33,100 nt of DNA. Origin: Anaerolineales bacterium (lineage in GTDB: Bacteria; Chloroflexota; Anaerolineae; 4572-78; J111). Location: assembly GCA_012032575.1 (NCBI GenBank), contig JAAUSP010000012.1, positions 1-33,100 on the forward strand, given 5' to 3'. The position numbers and the translations under genes were made by a program. Under the pieces are notes generated by a model. That model made no database searches. It was given only the letters and a program-made list of their open reading frames with translations, and was not told the origin of the DNA. Below, one piece after another: positions 1 to 8,765 of this stretch; position 1 is the stretch's first letter; each line of letters opens with the position of its first letter.

Positions 1-2
1 GG

Positions 3-3000
3 GTTAATCACCTGATGATTATGACCCACGGGATTGGCTTCATTTCGCCGTTATTTGGAGCGTATATCATCCTGAGTTTGGCGTCCGGCCTGCTTCTGGG
101 CAAACGCAGCGGCCTGGTTGTAGCAGCATTAAGTATGGCAACCTCTGCCTGGCTCATCTATGCAGATAGGGTCGGCCTTTTACCGCCGCCAACTGAGCCA
201 ATGACCCCGTTTTTAGCCTGGTTTGTTCTGGCAGCCCTGTTTATCCTGGCCGGTATAGTCCTACACCTGGCGGTGAGTAACCTGACCCAGGCCCTGGCCC
301 GCGCCCGTCAAACCGAACAGGCGCTGCGTGCCTCGGAAATGCGCTACCGGGTTATTTCGGAAATGACCTCCGACTATGCTTATGCCTTTCATTTTGACCC
401 GCAGGGCCGACCAGTTCTGGAATGGATGAGCGAGGCAGTTACTCGAATTACCGGTTATACCCGGCTTGAATTTAATCAACTGGGGTGGTCGCGTTTAATC
501 CATCCCGATGATATACCGGCTATTCAGAATCAACTCGATTTATTGCGCAGCGGTCAACCGGCCACCTCTGTCAATCGTATCATCACCAAGGGTGGAGAAA
601 TTCGCTGGATTCAAACTTACAGCCGCCCTATTTGGGACGCGAGCCAGAGCCGGGTGCTCGGTTTTCATGGCGCCTCGCAAGACATCACTGAACGCAAACA
701 AACGGTTGAAAAGCTGCAACAAAGTGAAAAGAAGGCTCATTCTTTGCTCAGACTGGCCAAATTACTGGAGCAGGCAGTTACTTATAACCAAATTTTGACC
801 GCGCTATTTGCCGAATTGCCACCCATTTTGGGTTATTATCACCTGTGGCTTTATCTGATTTCCGCCGACGGCGAGTCTGCCGTTTTGGTAGCCGAGCGGC
901 ACTCCGGGGCGGAGCAGCTCCACGATCAACTACGGTACATGGCTATCAGCGGCGACTCCTATCTGGAGGAGATTGCCAGGGCCGATCATATCGTGGTGGT
1001 AGACGACGCCACTACCGATCCTCGGACCAATCAGGAACGGGCCGCGCTGAACCAATGCCGGACTCTGGTAAATGTGCCTCTTTTGTTGGATAAACAGCGA
1101 ATAGGGGTCATAGGCATGGGTACGTTTGGCGAAGAAGGAGTCAAAGGTCTCGATCCAGGTCAGCTTGATTATTTGAACGCCGTAGCCAACCACGTGGTAG
1201 TGACTGTGAATCGGGTCCAATTTTTGGCCGAACGGGAGCAGATGACAACGGCATTACAGGCCAGCCATGAGCTTTTCAAAAATACCCTCCTGAGCGCTCC
1301 AATCAGTATGATTTTGGCCGATTTAAAAGGTCGGTTTTGGCAGGTCAATGAGGCTACCTGTAATCTGTTGGGCTATAGTGAAACTGAGCTGCTAGCTTTA
1401 GATTTTACAGCAATTACCCACCCTGATGATATTGCCATTAGTGTGGAGTATGTAAATCGGGCTTTGGCCGGTGAGTTTGACCGGTATCAGCACGAAAAAC
1501 GCTATCTGCACCGGGATGGTCACGAGATTTGGGCAGTTACCAATATTAACCTGGTGCGCGATGCCGAGCGTCAGCCGGAATACTTTATCGGCCAGATTCA
1601 GGATATTACCCAGCGCAAGCAAGCCGATGCGGCCTTGCAGGAACTCAATCTTCAATTGGAGCAGCGTGTAGCCGAGCGCACGGCTGAATTGGCCCAGGCC
1701 CATCGCTGGCGGCAGGCGCTCTTGCAGACTATTCCTGATGAAGTCTGGCTCAAAGACCAGGCGGGCCGGTATGTGATGGTTAACAAAGCATTTCTAAGTT
1801 GGCGCCGGCTCACTTTGCCGCAAATCCTGGGTAAAACCGATGCCGAGCTGCACCCTGAACGATGGCAGACCTTTACGGCTGAGGATACGAGCGTATTAAC
1901 CTCGGGTCAATCGCTGCGGTTCGATCAATCTATGATAGACGAGACCGGCCGGCTGCACTGGTTTGAAGTGATTAAAGTCCCCGTATTGGACGAGCAGAAT
2001 CGCCCCATTGGGGTAGTGGGTATCTTGCGCAATATTACCGAACGCAAACAGGCTGAATTAGCCCTGCGCTGGAGTGAAGCACGCTACCGCAGCTTGTTTG
2101 AAAACTCGCCGGTGGCCTTATGGCAGGAAGATCTATCGCTGCTTAAACACTATCTGGATAAACTGCGACACAGCGGTGTGACCGACTTCGAGCAGTATTT
2201 TGAACAACACCCCCAAGTGGTCGCTCACTGCGCCAGCCTGATTCGGGTGTTAGATGTCAACAAAGCGGCGATGGCCATCGAAGGAGCGAAGGATAAGAAT
2301 GCACTGTTGGATAATCTGAGCCACATTTTCGAGATGAAAATCCCGACGCACTTTCAACAGGAGCTTGTGGCCATTGCCACCGGCAAACTGATTTATCACA
2401 ATGAAGGCTCCAGCGGTAATTTGGCAGGAAAATTGGTCCACTATCAGGTGGGGTGGTCAGTAGCGCCGGGTTACGAAGCAGATCTTTCTAGTGTTATCGT
2501 TTTTGTCCTTGACATTACCGAGCAAAGACAGGTTGAACTGGAACTGCGGCAATACCGAGATCATTTGGAGGACCGGGTAGCCCTGCGAACGGCTGAACTG
2601 AGCCAACTCAATCAACAGCTTGAGCTGGAAATTAACGAACGGAAGCGGGTGCTGCAAGATAAGGAAATCCTGCTGCAAGAAATTCATCACCGGGTTAAAA
2701 ATAATTTACAGGTAATTTCCAGCCTGCTGGATTTGCAGGCCAAGTACCTTAAAGATGAAGCGTCTCGTGAAGTCTTCAAAGAAAGCCAGCACCGCATCCG
2801 CTCAATGGCCCTGGTGCATGAGCGCTTGTATCAAGCCCAAGACCTCACCCGCATTGACTATGCCGAATATATCACCAATTTAACCCACCACCTCCTCGTA
2901 GCTTACGATAACCGGCGCAGGCAAATTCATCTGCGCCAACAAATTGACCCTCTATCTTTGAGCATCGAGACAGCCATTCCCTGCGGGTTGATTATCAATG

Positions 3001-3296
3001 AGTTGGTTTCAAATGCCTTGAAACACGCTTTTCCCGACCACTCTGGTGGTGAAATCTGGCTGGAATTTCGGGCCGCCCCCAACTCTCAAATTATTTTACG
3101 TGTGGGCGACAACGGCATTGGCCTGCCGCCCCAGGTAGATTTTCGCCGCAGTAAATCGTTGGGCTTAACCCTGGTAACGACCCTGGTAAAGCAACTCCAG
3201 GGAACCATTGAAGTAAATAACAACACCCGTGGGACAGAATTTTGTATCTCATTTTCCGATGCCAAAATCACAGAGGAGATGTCAAAATCAGCCTGA
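3..3296 (+). CDS. Membrane multi-PAS/GAF sensor histidine kinase, HisKA_2 type (5' partial)
   Basis: A sensor kinase that autophosphorylates on histidine. The first ATG is at 15, but the frame is open to the window edge and the protein begins inside a membrane region (three hydrophobic segments near residues 9-28, 33-50 and 67-88, numbered from 15), so the true start probably lies upstream. Then come PAS (about 108-230), GAF (245-405), PAS (412-537), PAS (562-685), PAS (688-845), a coiled coil, a HisKA_2 dimerisation domain and HATPase_c. The phosphoacceptor motif EIHHRVKNNLQ starts at residue 889, so the histidine is 891 or 892. The ATPase shows NELVSNALKHAF and GDNGIGLPP. HisKA_2 kinases often pair with separate receivers. 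It sits 54 bp before another kinase and upstream of a response regulator, so a shared relay is plausible. Ligands cannot be told from sequence. Confidence 0.9.
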   Translation, partial: VNHLMIMTHGIGFISPLFGAYIILSLASGLLLGKRSGLVVAALSMATSAWLIYADRVGLLPPPTEPMTPFLAWFVLAALFILAGIVLHLAVSNLTQALARARQTEQALRASEMRYRVISEMTSDYAYAFHFDPQGRPVLEWMSEAVTRITGYTRLEFNQLGWSRLIHPDDIPAIQNQLDLLRSGQPATSVNRIITKGGEIRWIQTYSRPIWDASQSRVLGFHGASQDITERKQTVEKLQQSEKKAHSLLRLAKLLEQAVTYNQILTALFAELPPILGYYHLWLYLISADGESAVLVAERHSGAEQLHDQLRYMAISGDSYLEEIARADHIVVVDDATTDPRTNQERAALNQCRTLVNVPLLLDKQRIGVIGMGTFGEEGVKGLDPGQLDYLNAVANHVVVTVNRVQFLAEREQMTTALQASHELFKNTLLSAPISMILADLKGRFWQVNEATCNLLGYSETELLALDFTAITHPDDIAISVEYVNRALAGEFDRYQHEKRYLHRDGHEIWAVTNINLVRDAERQPEYFIGQIQDITQRKQADAALQELNLQLEQRVAERTAELAQAHRWRQALLQTIPDEVWLKDQAGRYVMVNKAFLSWRRLTLPQILGKTDAELHPERWQTFTAEDTSVLTSGQSLRFDQSMIDETGRLHWFEVIKVPVLDEQNRPIGVVGILRNITERKQAELALRWSEARYRSLFENSPVALWQEDLSLLKHYLDKLRHSGVTDFEQYFEQHPQVVAHCASLIRVLDVNKAAMAIEGAKDKNALLDNLSHIFEMKIPTHFQQELVAIATGKLIYHNEGSSGNLAGKLVHYQVGWSVAPGYEADLSSVIVFVLDITEQRQVELELRQYRDHLEDRVALRTAELSQLNQQLELEINERKRVLQDKEILLQEIHHRVKNNLQVISSLLDLQAKYLKDEASREVFKESQHRIRSMALVHERLYQAQDLTRIDYAEYITNLTHHLLVAYDNRRRQIHLRQQIDPLSLSIETAIPCGLIINELVSNALKHAFPDHSGGEIWLEFRAAPNSQIILRVGDNGIGLPPQVDFRRSKSLGLTLVTTLVKQLQGTIEVNNNTRGTEFCISFSDAKITEEMSKSA

Positions 3297-3350
3297 TGAC
3301 CTCATGGTGTAATCAAACTGTAATCGCGGTTATGGGCGAATTGTAGTAAA

Positions 3351-4790
3351 ATGGAAAAAACAAACGCTTCAGTTGGTATAAAAATTCCAGCTACCCTGAA
3401 TACTGAAACGACCCCGGCGCAGCGCTATCCAGCAGAATTGGCAGAGAAATTGTCGCCGCAAATCACTGATGAAATTTTAGCTCAAATTGAGCAGGCCAAA
3501 CAGGAATGGGAAGTTACCGTTGACTCCCTGCCTCAACTTGTTTGCCTGCTCGACTCCCAAAAGCGGATTATCCGGGCCAACCGCACCATCGAGCGCTGGA
3601 ATCTGGCCGAGGTTGTGGAGGTTAAAGGCAGGGAACTGCACATATTACTCCACCCCGCCTGCCCTGGATCTTCCTGTTACCTGGCTGCTTTTTTGGAGCG
3701 GGCCTGGCAGAATTTGGCGCAAGGTCAAGCCACTGAACAGGAAGCTCAAGACCTGCTTTTAGGCCGCTATCTTTACCTGTTAGTGCGCCCTATCCCCATG
3801 CACGAAGGCTTCAGAGAGCGGGTCAGCCACAGCTTTGCGACAATTGTCATCCAGGATATCACCGAGCGTAAACGGCTGGAAGAGGCGCTGCGGACGGCCA
3901 AGGAAGACCTGGAGCAGCGAGTCGAGCATCGCACGGCCCAACTCCAACGGGTGGCGATGGAAAATGTACGGCTCTACGAAACCCAGCGCGAGCAGTATCG
4001 CCGCTTGCAGGAGTCACAAGAGGAGTTGATTCGTATCGAAAAAATGGCCGCGTTGGGCCGCCTGGTCGCCTCGATTGCCCATGAGATCAATAACCCGCTG
4101 CAATCGGTGCAGGGCTTTTTGAATCTGCTGCAAGAAGAGCTGAACGGCCGCCGTCGCCCCGAAAAATTAACGTCCTACCTGGAAATTGCCGATGGCGAAA
4201 TTGACCGGATTTCGGCCATTGTCCGCCGCATGCGGGATTTTTATCGCCCGGCCAGCCTGGAACAGCAAACCCCCGGCTCGCTCGACAACTTTTATCGCTC
4301 GGCCCAGGGAGAATTTCAGCCGGTTGATCTGCATACAACCCTTGAGAGCGTGTTACTGCTGGCTAACAAGAAATTACAACACAGCCAGATCAAAATTGAG
4401 GTAGAAGGAGCGCAAATGCTGCCTCCCATCCAGGCCAATCCCGATCACCTCAGGCAAGTTTTCCTAAATCTGACTCTCAACGCGATTGATGCTATGCCTC
4501 AGGGCGGTGTCTTGCGGATTAATACCGTGCTGGATCAAACCACATTGCAGGACGATGAGCCGCAGCCGGCGATTCGGATTGAATTCAGTGATTCCGGGGT
4601 GGGTATGTCAGCGGAAACGTTAGCCCATCTCTTTGAGCCGCTGTTTACCACCAAAGAACACGGCAGTGGGTTTGGCTTGTTTACCAGCCAAACCATTATC
4701 GAGGCGCATCGAGGCCGGATTGTGGCCGCCAGCCAGGTGGGCGAGGGAACTACTTTTACCATCTGGCTGCCAATAAATAATGAAAAGTAG
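3351..4790 (+). CDS. Soluble PAS-domain sensor histidine kinase
   Basis: A 479-residue cytosolic kinase with no membrane segment. The order is a short N-terminus, a PAS-like input domain (about 47-175) opening with QIEQAKQEWEVTVDSLPQL, a coiled coil (175-230), HisKA (about 231-300) with the phosphoacceptor in SIAHEINNPLQS (His244), and HATPase_c (335-475) with NLTLNAIDAMP, DSGVGMS and GSGFGLF. The PAS holds the motif HPACPGSSCYL, an H-x2-C-x4-C arrangement shared with the kinase at 30173. The NtrB-like H-box with NNPL is typical of kinases feeding a single response regulator, and the OmpR-type regulator at 4907 is the obvious partner. The ATG at 3351 lacks a strong Shine-Dalgarno sequence; short spacing to the upstream kinase suggests co-transcription. 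Confidence 0.92.
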   Translation: MEKTNASVGIKIPATLNTETTPAQRYPAELAEKLSPQITDEILAQIEQAKQEWEVTVDSLPQLVCLLDSQKRIIRANRTIERWNLAEVVEVKGRELHILLHPACPGSSCYLAAFLERAWQNLAQGQATEQEAQDLLLGRYLYLLVRPIPMHEGFRERVSHSFATIVIQDITERKRLEEALRTAKEDLEQRVEHRTAQLQRVAMENVRLYETQREQYRRLQESQEELIRIEKMAALGRLVASIAHEINNPLQSVQGFLNLLQEELNGRRRPEKLTSYLEIADGEIDRISAIVRRMRDFYRPASLEQQTPGSLDNFYRSAQGEFQPVDLHTTLESVLLLANKKLQHSQIKIEVEGAQMLPPIQANPDHLRQVFLNLTLNAIDAMPQGGVLRINTVLDQTTLQDDEPQPAIRIEFSDSGVGMSAETLAHLFEPLFTTKEHGSGFGLFTSQTIIEAHRGRIVAASQVGEGTTFTIWLPINNEK

Positions 4791-4906
4791 CTGGCGCATG
4801 TGATGATGAGGCCATAAGCCAAAGTTTGGCAGCGCCTTGCTGGTATGGAGCTGCTTCGCCGGCGGCTCACAGTGATACGAGCGATTATTTTCATAGGAAT
4901 TACTTT

Positions 4907-5749
4907 ATGTTACCGGCTAAAATTCTGGCAATGGACGATGAACTGGGCATTCGCCTTTTTCTGGAAGAAACGCTCAGCCGCGACGGCCACCATGTGGTAA
5001 CGGTGGACAGCGGTGAAGCCGCACTGGAGCGAATTCGACGGGAGACTTTTGATTTGGTCCTGCTTGATTTGAATCTGCCCGGTATCGGGGGAATGGAAGT
5101 ATTGGAGGTTTTACGCCAGCAAGCGCCGGATACTGTGGTTGTTATCCTCACGGCCCATGCCACTTTAGAAACGGCAGTTGAAGCCCTGCGCCAGGGAGCG
5201 CATGATTATCTTTTTAAGCCCTGCAAAACTCTGCAACTCCGCGAGAGCATTCGCAAAGGGCTGCTCAAACGCCAGCACGAATCTCAGAAACGGGATGTGC
5301 TTCATCAATTGGAACAATATTTAACGGTCGGGCTGGCCACGGTTCAGGCTACCCTAAAAGAGACGCCAGGTGAACCCACGCCCCCTTCTCTGCCCACACC
5401 GGCTCAATCGCTTTCGGCCATCCTCGACCCCGTTGAAGATGAAGGACGCTTTTTACAGCGCAGCGGGCTGATTGTTGATTTTTCTCGCCACGTGATTACC
5501 GTTGACGGCCACCTGTTGGAACTCAGCCCCACCGAGTTTGACTTGCTGGCTTACCTGATCAGCGAAGCGCCGCGCGTTGTTTCTCCCCAGGAATTGGTCC
5601 GCGAGGTGCAGGGTTATACCAGCGAAGTTTGGGAAGCCAGGGATATTGTGCGCCAGCACATTTACAATTTGCGGCAAAAAATCAAAGAGACTGGCCGGCA
5701 GGTGGAAATGATCCGCACGGTGCGCGGTGTAGGCTATACCATCGAATAG
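4907..5749 (+). CDS. OmpR/PhoB-type response regulator (receiver plus winged helix)
   Basis: A DNA-binding response regulator of 280 residues. I place the start at ATG 4907 because a Shine-Dalgarno-like TAGGAAT sits just upstream and the receiver fold begins at once (MLPAKILAMDDE); the longer frame from 4826 has no ribosome site and non-homologous sequence. The receiver covers about 1-120 with the acidic pair in MDDE, phosphoacceptor Asp54 (LLDLNLPG), Thr82 (ILTAHA) and Lys104 (FKPC). A proline-rich linker of about 60 residues precedes a C-terminal winged helix (about 185-280) with the typical LSPTEFDLLAYL and RTVRGVGYTIE. It lies 116 bp after the PAS kinase and is probably its partner. Its stop is 12 bp from the stop of the convergent giant gene. 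Confidence 0.93.
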   Translation: MLPAKILAMDDELGIRLFLEETLSRDGHHVVTVDSGEAALERIRRETFDLVLLDLNLPGIGGMEVLEVLRQQAPDTVVVILTAHATLETAVEALRQGAHDYLFKPCKTLQLRESIRKGLLKRQHESQKRDVLHQLEQYLTVGLATVQATLKETPGEPTPPSLPTPAQSLSAILDPVEDEGRFLQRSGLIVDFSRHVITVDGHLLELSPTEFDLLAYLISEAPRVVSPQELVREVQGYTSEVWEARDIVRQHIYNLRQKIKETGRQVEMIRTVRGVGYTIE

Positions 5750-5841
5750 ATGACCCGGTGCTCAATACATCAACTTCAGCCGTAGTTCGTTGCGCTCCTG
5801 CCGCAGTTCAAACTCCACCAACGCCTGCTCGGTGACATCCG

Positions 5842-6198
5842 TCAGCGTGACCAATAAAGCCGTGCCGGCCCCCCCATCGGTTCAATCCGTACATCAAGAT
5901 AATAGCCCCAATCCGGCAAATGACCAGGCCGATAAATTTCCGGCAGCGTAAATTCGCCGCTTATTTGCCGGCTCAACTGGCGCAACTCCTCTTCCACCCC
6001 AATCACTTCGGGCAAAACCTGGCTCAACGAACAGCCGATCAAGCTGCCCGGCTGCCCCTCGGCCCAGCGATTGAAGCTGGTGTTGCTGGTCAGGATGGTC
6101 AGGTTTTCGTCTACCAGGGCATAACCAATGCGCTGCATGGCTTTGGCTTGAATGGAACGTTCCAAGGCTTCGGTTAAGCCGGCGGCTGGCTGCAACAC
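5842..6198 (-). CDS. C-terminal PAS piece of the giant cyclic-di-GMP protein
   Basis: This short frame is not an independent gene. It continues the EAL protein: after a one-base correction at 6244-6247 the sequence runs VPAETLTQLLQTDGLVLQ straight into this frame, which is a PAS domain (IGYALVDENLTILTSN, GQPGSLIGCSLSQVLPE). It ends prematurely in RLYWSR because the seven-G run at 5869-5875 seems to lack one G. Adding it gives GGAGTALLVTLTDVTEQ, the classic end of a PAS domain, then a short coiled tail with a stop at 5762-5764. A PAS placed after an EAL domain is less common than the reverse order. No ribosome site supports separate translation. Confidence 0.75.
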   Translation of the reverse strand: MLQPAAGLTEALERSIQAKAMQRIGYALVDENLTILTSNTSFNRWAEGQPGSLIGCSLSQVLPEVIGVEEELRQLSRQISGEFTLPEIYRPGHLPDWGYYLDVRIEPMGGPARLYWSR

Positions 6199-6224
6199 AA
6201 GCCCATCCGTTTGCAGCAGTTGGG

Positions 6225-8765
6225 TCAGCGTCTCAGCCGGAACGGGGTGGCATAAAGATAGCCCTGAATCTCGTCACAATGATGCAGCCACAGCAGGGCT
6301 AATTGGTCCTCTGTTTCTACCCCCTCGGCAATTACTTTCAAATTCAAGTGATGTCCCAACGCCATTGCCGCCAGCACAATGGCCCGATCACCGGCATTGC
6401 CGGTTAAGCCGGACAGCAGGGATCGGTCAATTTTGAGTGTGCTAAAAGGAAATTCCTTCAACATTGCCAACGAGGGGCCAATACCGAAATCATCAATCGC
6501 CAGGCTGACCCCTAACTCTTTTAGTTTGGTCAGGATGGCGAGGTCAACTGAATAAGCCGCAATAGTTTCAGAAATTTCCAATTCCAGGGCCGCCGGGTCC
6601 AGCCCGGTTTCCGTCAGAACAGTCTGAAGCAAGGCGGGCAGATCAGGCCGCTGCAACTGATGGGCTGAAAGGTTGACCCCCAACCGCAGCCGTGTATGTC
6701 CTTCTGTCCGCCAGACTTGAACCTGAGCGCAGGCAGTACGGAATAACCATTCGCTTAATGGGGAAATCAAGCCAGTCTCTTCAGCCACCGAAATAAATTG
6801 ACCGGCATCCAAAAGTCCCCGCTGTGGATGCTGCCAGCGCAGCAAGGCTTCAACCTGGCTCATCTGTCCGTCGGCCAGCGCCACGACCGGCTGGTAGTAC
6901 ACGCTCATTTCCTGGCGGGCCAGAGCCTGACGCAAATCATTTTCCAACTCCCACCGTTCCAGCACGTAACTGCGTTGGTTTGGCTCAAACAGGGCGTGCC
7001 TGGCCCGGCCCTCGGTTTTGGCCTGATACATAGCCAGGTCAACATCGCGCAAAAGTTCCTCGGCCCGTTCATAGGTTTGGGCATCGCCGACAATGCCGAT
7101 GCTGGCGCTGGTAAAAATATTCTGGTTTTGCAGGTTGACCGGCAAAGCCAACTCGCGCTGAATCCGTTCGGCCACCTGTTCAGCCTCACGAATGTCCTGG
7201 AGGGGATCAAGCAGGATAGTAAATTCGTCACCGCTCAACCGGGCTACCGTATCGCTGGAGCGGATACAACGGCGCAGCCTTTGGGCTACCGTTACCAGCA
7301 AATAGTCGCCGGCCTGATGGCCCAGGCTGTCGTTGATCGTTTTGAAGCGGTCCAGGTCAATAAACAGCACCGCCAGGCGCTGCCACGCTCCATCCCTGGC
7401 CTGATACAAGGCCTGGTCAAGGCGAGTCATAAACAGGGTACGATTGGGCAAGCCGGTTAGCGCGTCGTGCAGGGCCATGTGCCGCATTTGTTCTTCGGCA
7501 CGCTGGCGCTCTTTAAGGTCCTGCTGGGCCTGCCGGTACAGCCGGGCATTCTGAATAGCAATAGCGGCCTGATTGGCAAAAATTTGCAGAATATTGGCCT
7601 GGGCTTGACGATAAGCGTCCGCTTCAAACTTGTCAGTCGTCAGCACGCCCATGGCTTCTCCGGTGCTGAGAAGCGGCGCGCCCATCCAACTTTTGATCAG
7701 ATAGGTACCCGGGTCCGGCGGGAGGCAATCCTCTTGCCAATGGGGATGTTGGCTAACATCATCAATGGCGACCGGTTTTTTCAGCCTGAAGGGGATAAGG
7801 GTAGGGTTTGGGCTGGTGAGGGGCATCCGATGACCCAAAAAGTCCGCTGCAATATGTACCCCACTAACCAGCACCAGGCTGTCCTCTTCATACAGAAAAA
7901 GGCCGGCGCTATCATAAGGGATGACCAACTGCAACTGTTCCCAGATTTTGGCAATTACCGTTTCCCAATCCAGGCTGTAGTTCAGCACAATTGAAACTTC
8001 GCGCAAACTTTCGGCCAACTGCCGCTGCTCCTGTTCTTGTTGGAAGAGGCGGGCGTTTTCAACGGCCCCGGCAATTTGAGCGGCGATGGTTTCTAACAGG
8101 GTCACTTCGGCGTTGGTAAACTTACGGTCAGGGTCATCCGTGCCGACCCAGAGTAAACCGATAGTTTCGCCCCAGGCCAACAAGGGAGCAATCATTAAAC
8201 CCTCAATCCGGCGTGCCTGCATCAGCGTATAGATGCCCTCATTCCAGGGTTGACTGTGCGGCTGGGTCATCACCACAGTCTGGGCTGTTTCAATTACCTG
8301 ACCAACAAAGGGATTATCGGCCAGGGCGATAGTCTTATGCTGCCTATTAACATTCGAGTTGTTATGATGCAGGTATTCGGCTGCCACCGTCAGTTCAATC
8401 CGGGTGGAATTCAAAAGGGCCAGGCTGGTACAGCTAGCCTGGAATTGGCGGCCAATCGCTTCGGCAACGGCGGCCAGGGCTGTGGGCATATCATTGATGG
8501 TAGCCAGAAGCTGATTAAAATAGTTCAATAGAGCCAGTTCGCCCACCCGACCGGCCAACTCGTCGTGAGCCTGCTGCAACGCTTCTTCGGCCCGCTTGCG
8601 TTCGGTAATATCGGTGCGGACGCCGACAATACCCCCTTCCCTGGTCCTGCGCTCACTGACTTGCAACCAACGCCCATTACCAAGCTGTTGGAGGAAAGAC
8701 CCCTTAGGCTGCAGGTGCTGTTTTATCCCGGTCCTCAATCCAGGCCTCCTCACCGCCGGGGGCAA
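6225..8765 (-). CDS. Middle piece: PAS end, two GAF domains, GGDEF and EAL domains (cyclic-di-GMP turnover)
   Basis: Catalytic part of the giant protein. The apparent start at 8765 is an artefact: real homology begins near 8726 (IKQHLQPKG), completing the PAS domain. Then GAF (about 75-240), GAF (250-410), GGDEF (about 430-590) and EAL (about 600-845). The diguanylate cyclase signature is SGDEF at 7221-7235, a tolerated variant of GGDEF, preceded five residues earlier by RSSD, the RxxD product-inhibition site. The phosphodiesterase has EALLRW (6834-6851), GVNLS, LEISET, AIDDFGIG, KIDRS and AEGVETE, so its metal-binding residues look intact. Both activities could be real; which dominates cannot be decided from sequence. 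The frame ends in RLRR at 6225, past the C-run at 6244-6247 where a missing base cuts off the usual end of the EAL domain. Confidence 0.9.
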   Translation of the reverse strand: MPPAVRRPGLRTGIKQHLQPKGSFLQQLGNGRWLQVSERRTREGGIVGVRTDITERKRAEEALQQAHDELAGRVGELALLNYFNQLLATINDMPTALAAVAEAIGRQFQASCTSLALLNSTRIELTVAAEYLHHNNSNVNRQHKTIALADNPFVGQVIETAQTVVMTQPHSQPWNEGIYTLMQARRIEGLMIAPLLAWGETIGLLWVGTDDPDRKFTNAEVTLLETIAAQIAGAVENARLFQQEQEQRQLAESLREVSIVLNYSLDWETVIAKIWEQLQLVIPYDSAGLFLYEEDSLVLVSGVHIAADFLGHRMPLTSPNPTLIPFRLKKPVAIDDVSQHPHWQEDCLPPDPGTYLIKSWMGAPLLSTGEAMGVLTTDKFEADAYRQAQANILQIFANQAAIAIQNARLYRQAQQDLKERQRAEEQMRHMALHDALTGLPNRTLFMTRLDQALYQARDGAWQRLAVLFIDLDRFKTINDSLGHQAGDYLLVTVAQRLRRCIRSSDTVARLSGDEFTILLDPLQDIREAEQVAERIQRELALPVNLQNQNIFTSASIGIVGDAQTYERAEELLRDVDLAMYQAKTEGRARHALFEPNQRSYVLERWELENDLRQALARQEMSVYYQPVVALADGQMSQVEALLRWQHPQRGLLDAGQFISVAEETGLISPLSEWLFRTACAQVQVWRTEGHTRLRLGVNLSAHQLQRPDLPALLQTVLTETGLDPAALELEISETIAAYSVDLAILTKLKELGVSLAIDDFGIGPSLAMLKEFPFSTLKIDRSLLSGLTGNAGDRAIVLAAMALGHHLNLKVIAEGVETEDQLALLWLHHCDEIQGYLYATPFRLRR

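Noticed and set aside
6798..7994. Plus-strand open frames of 220 and 175 codons opposite the GGDEF-EAL region
   Set aside because: The minus strand carries clear SGDEF and EAL motifs here; the plus-strand translations show no domain.
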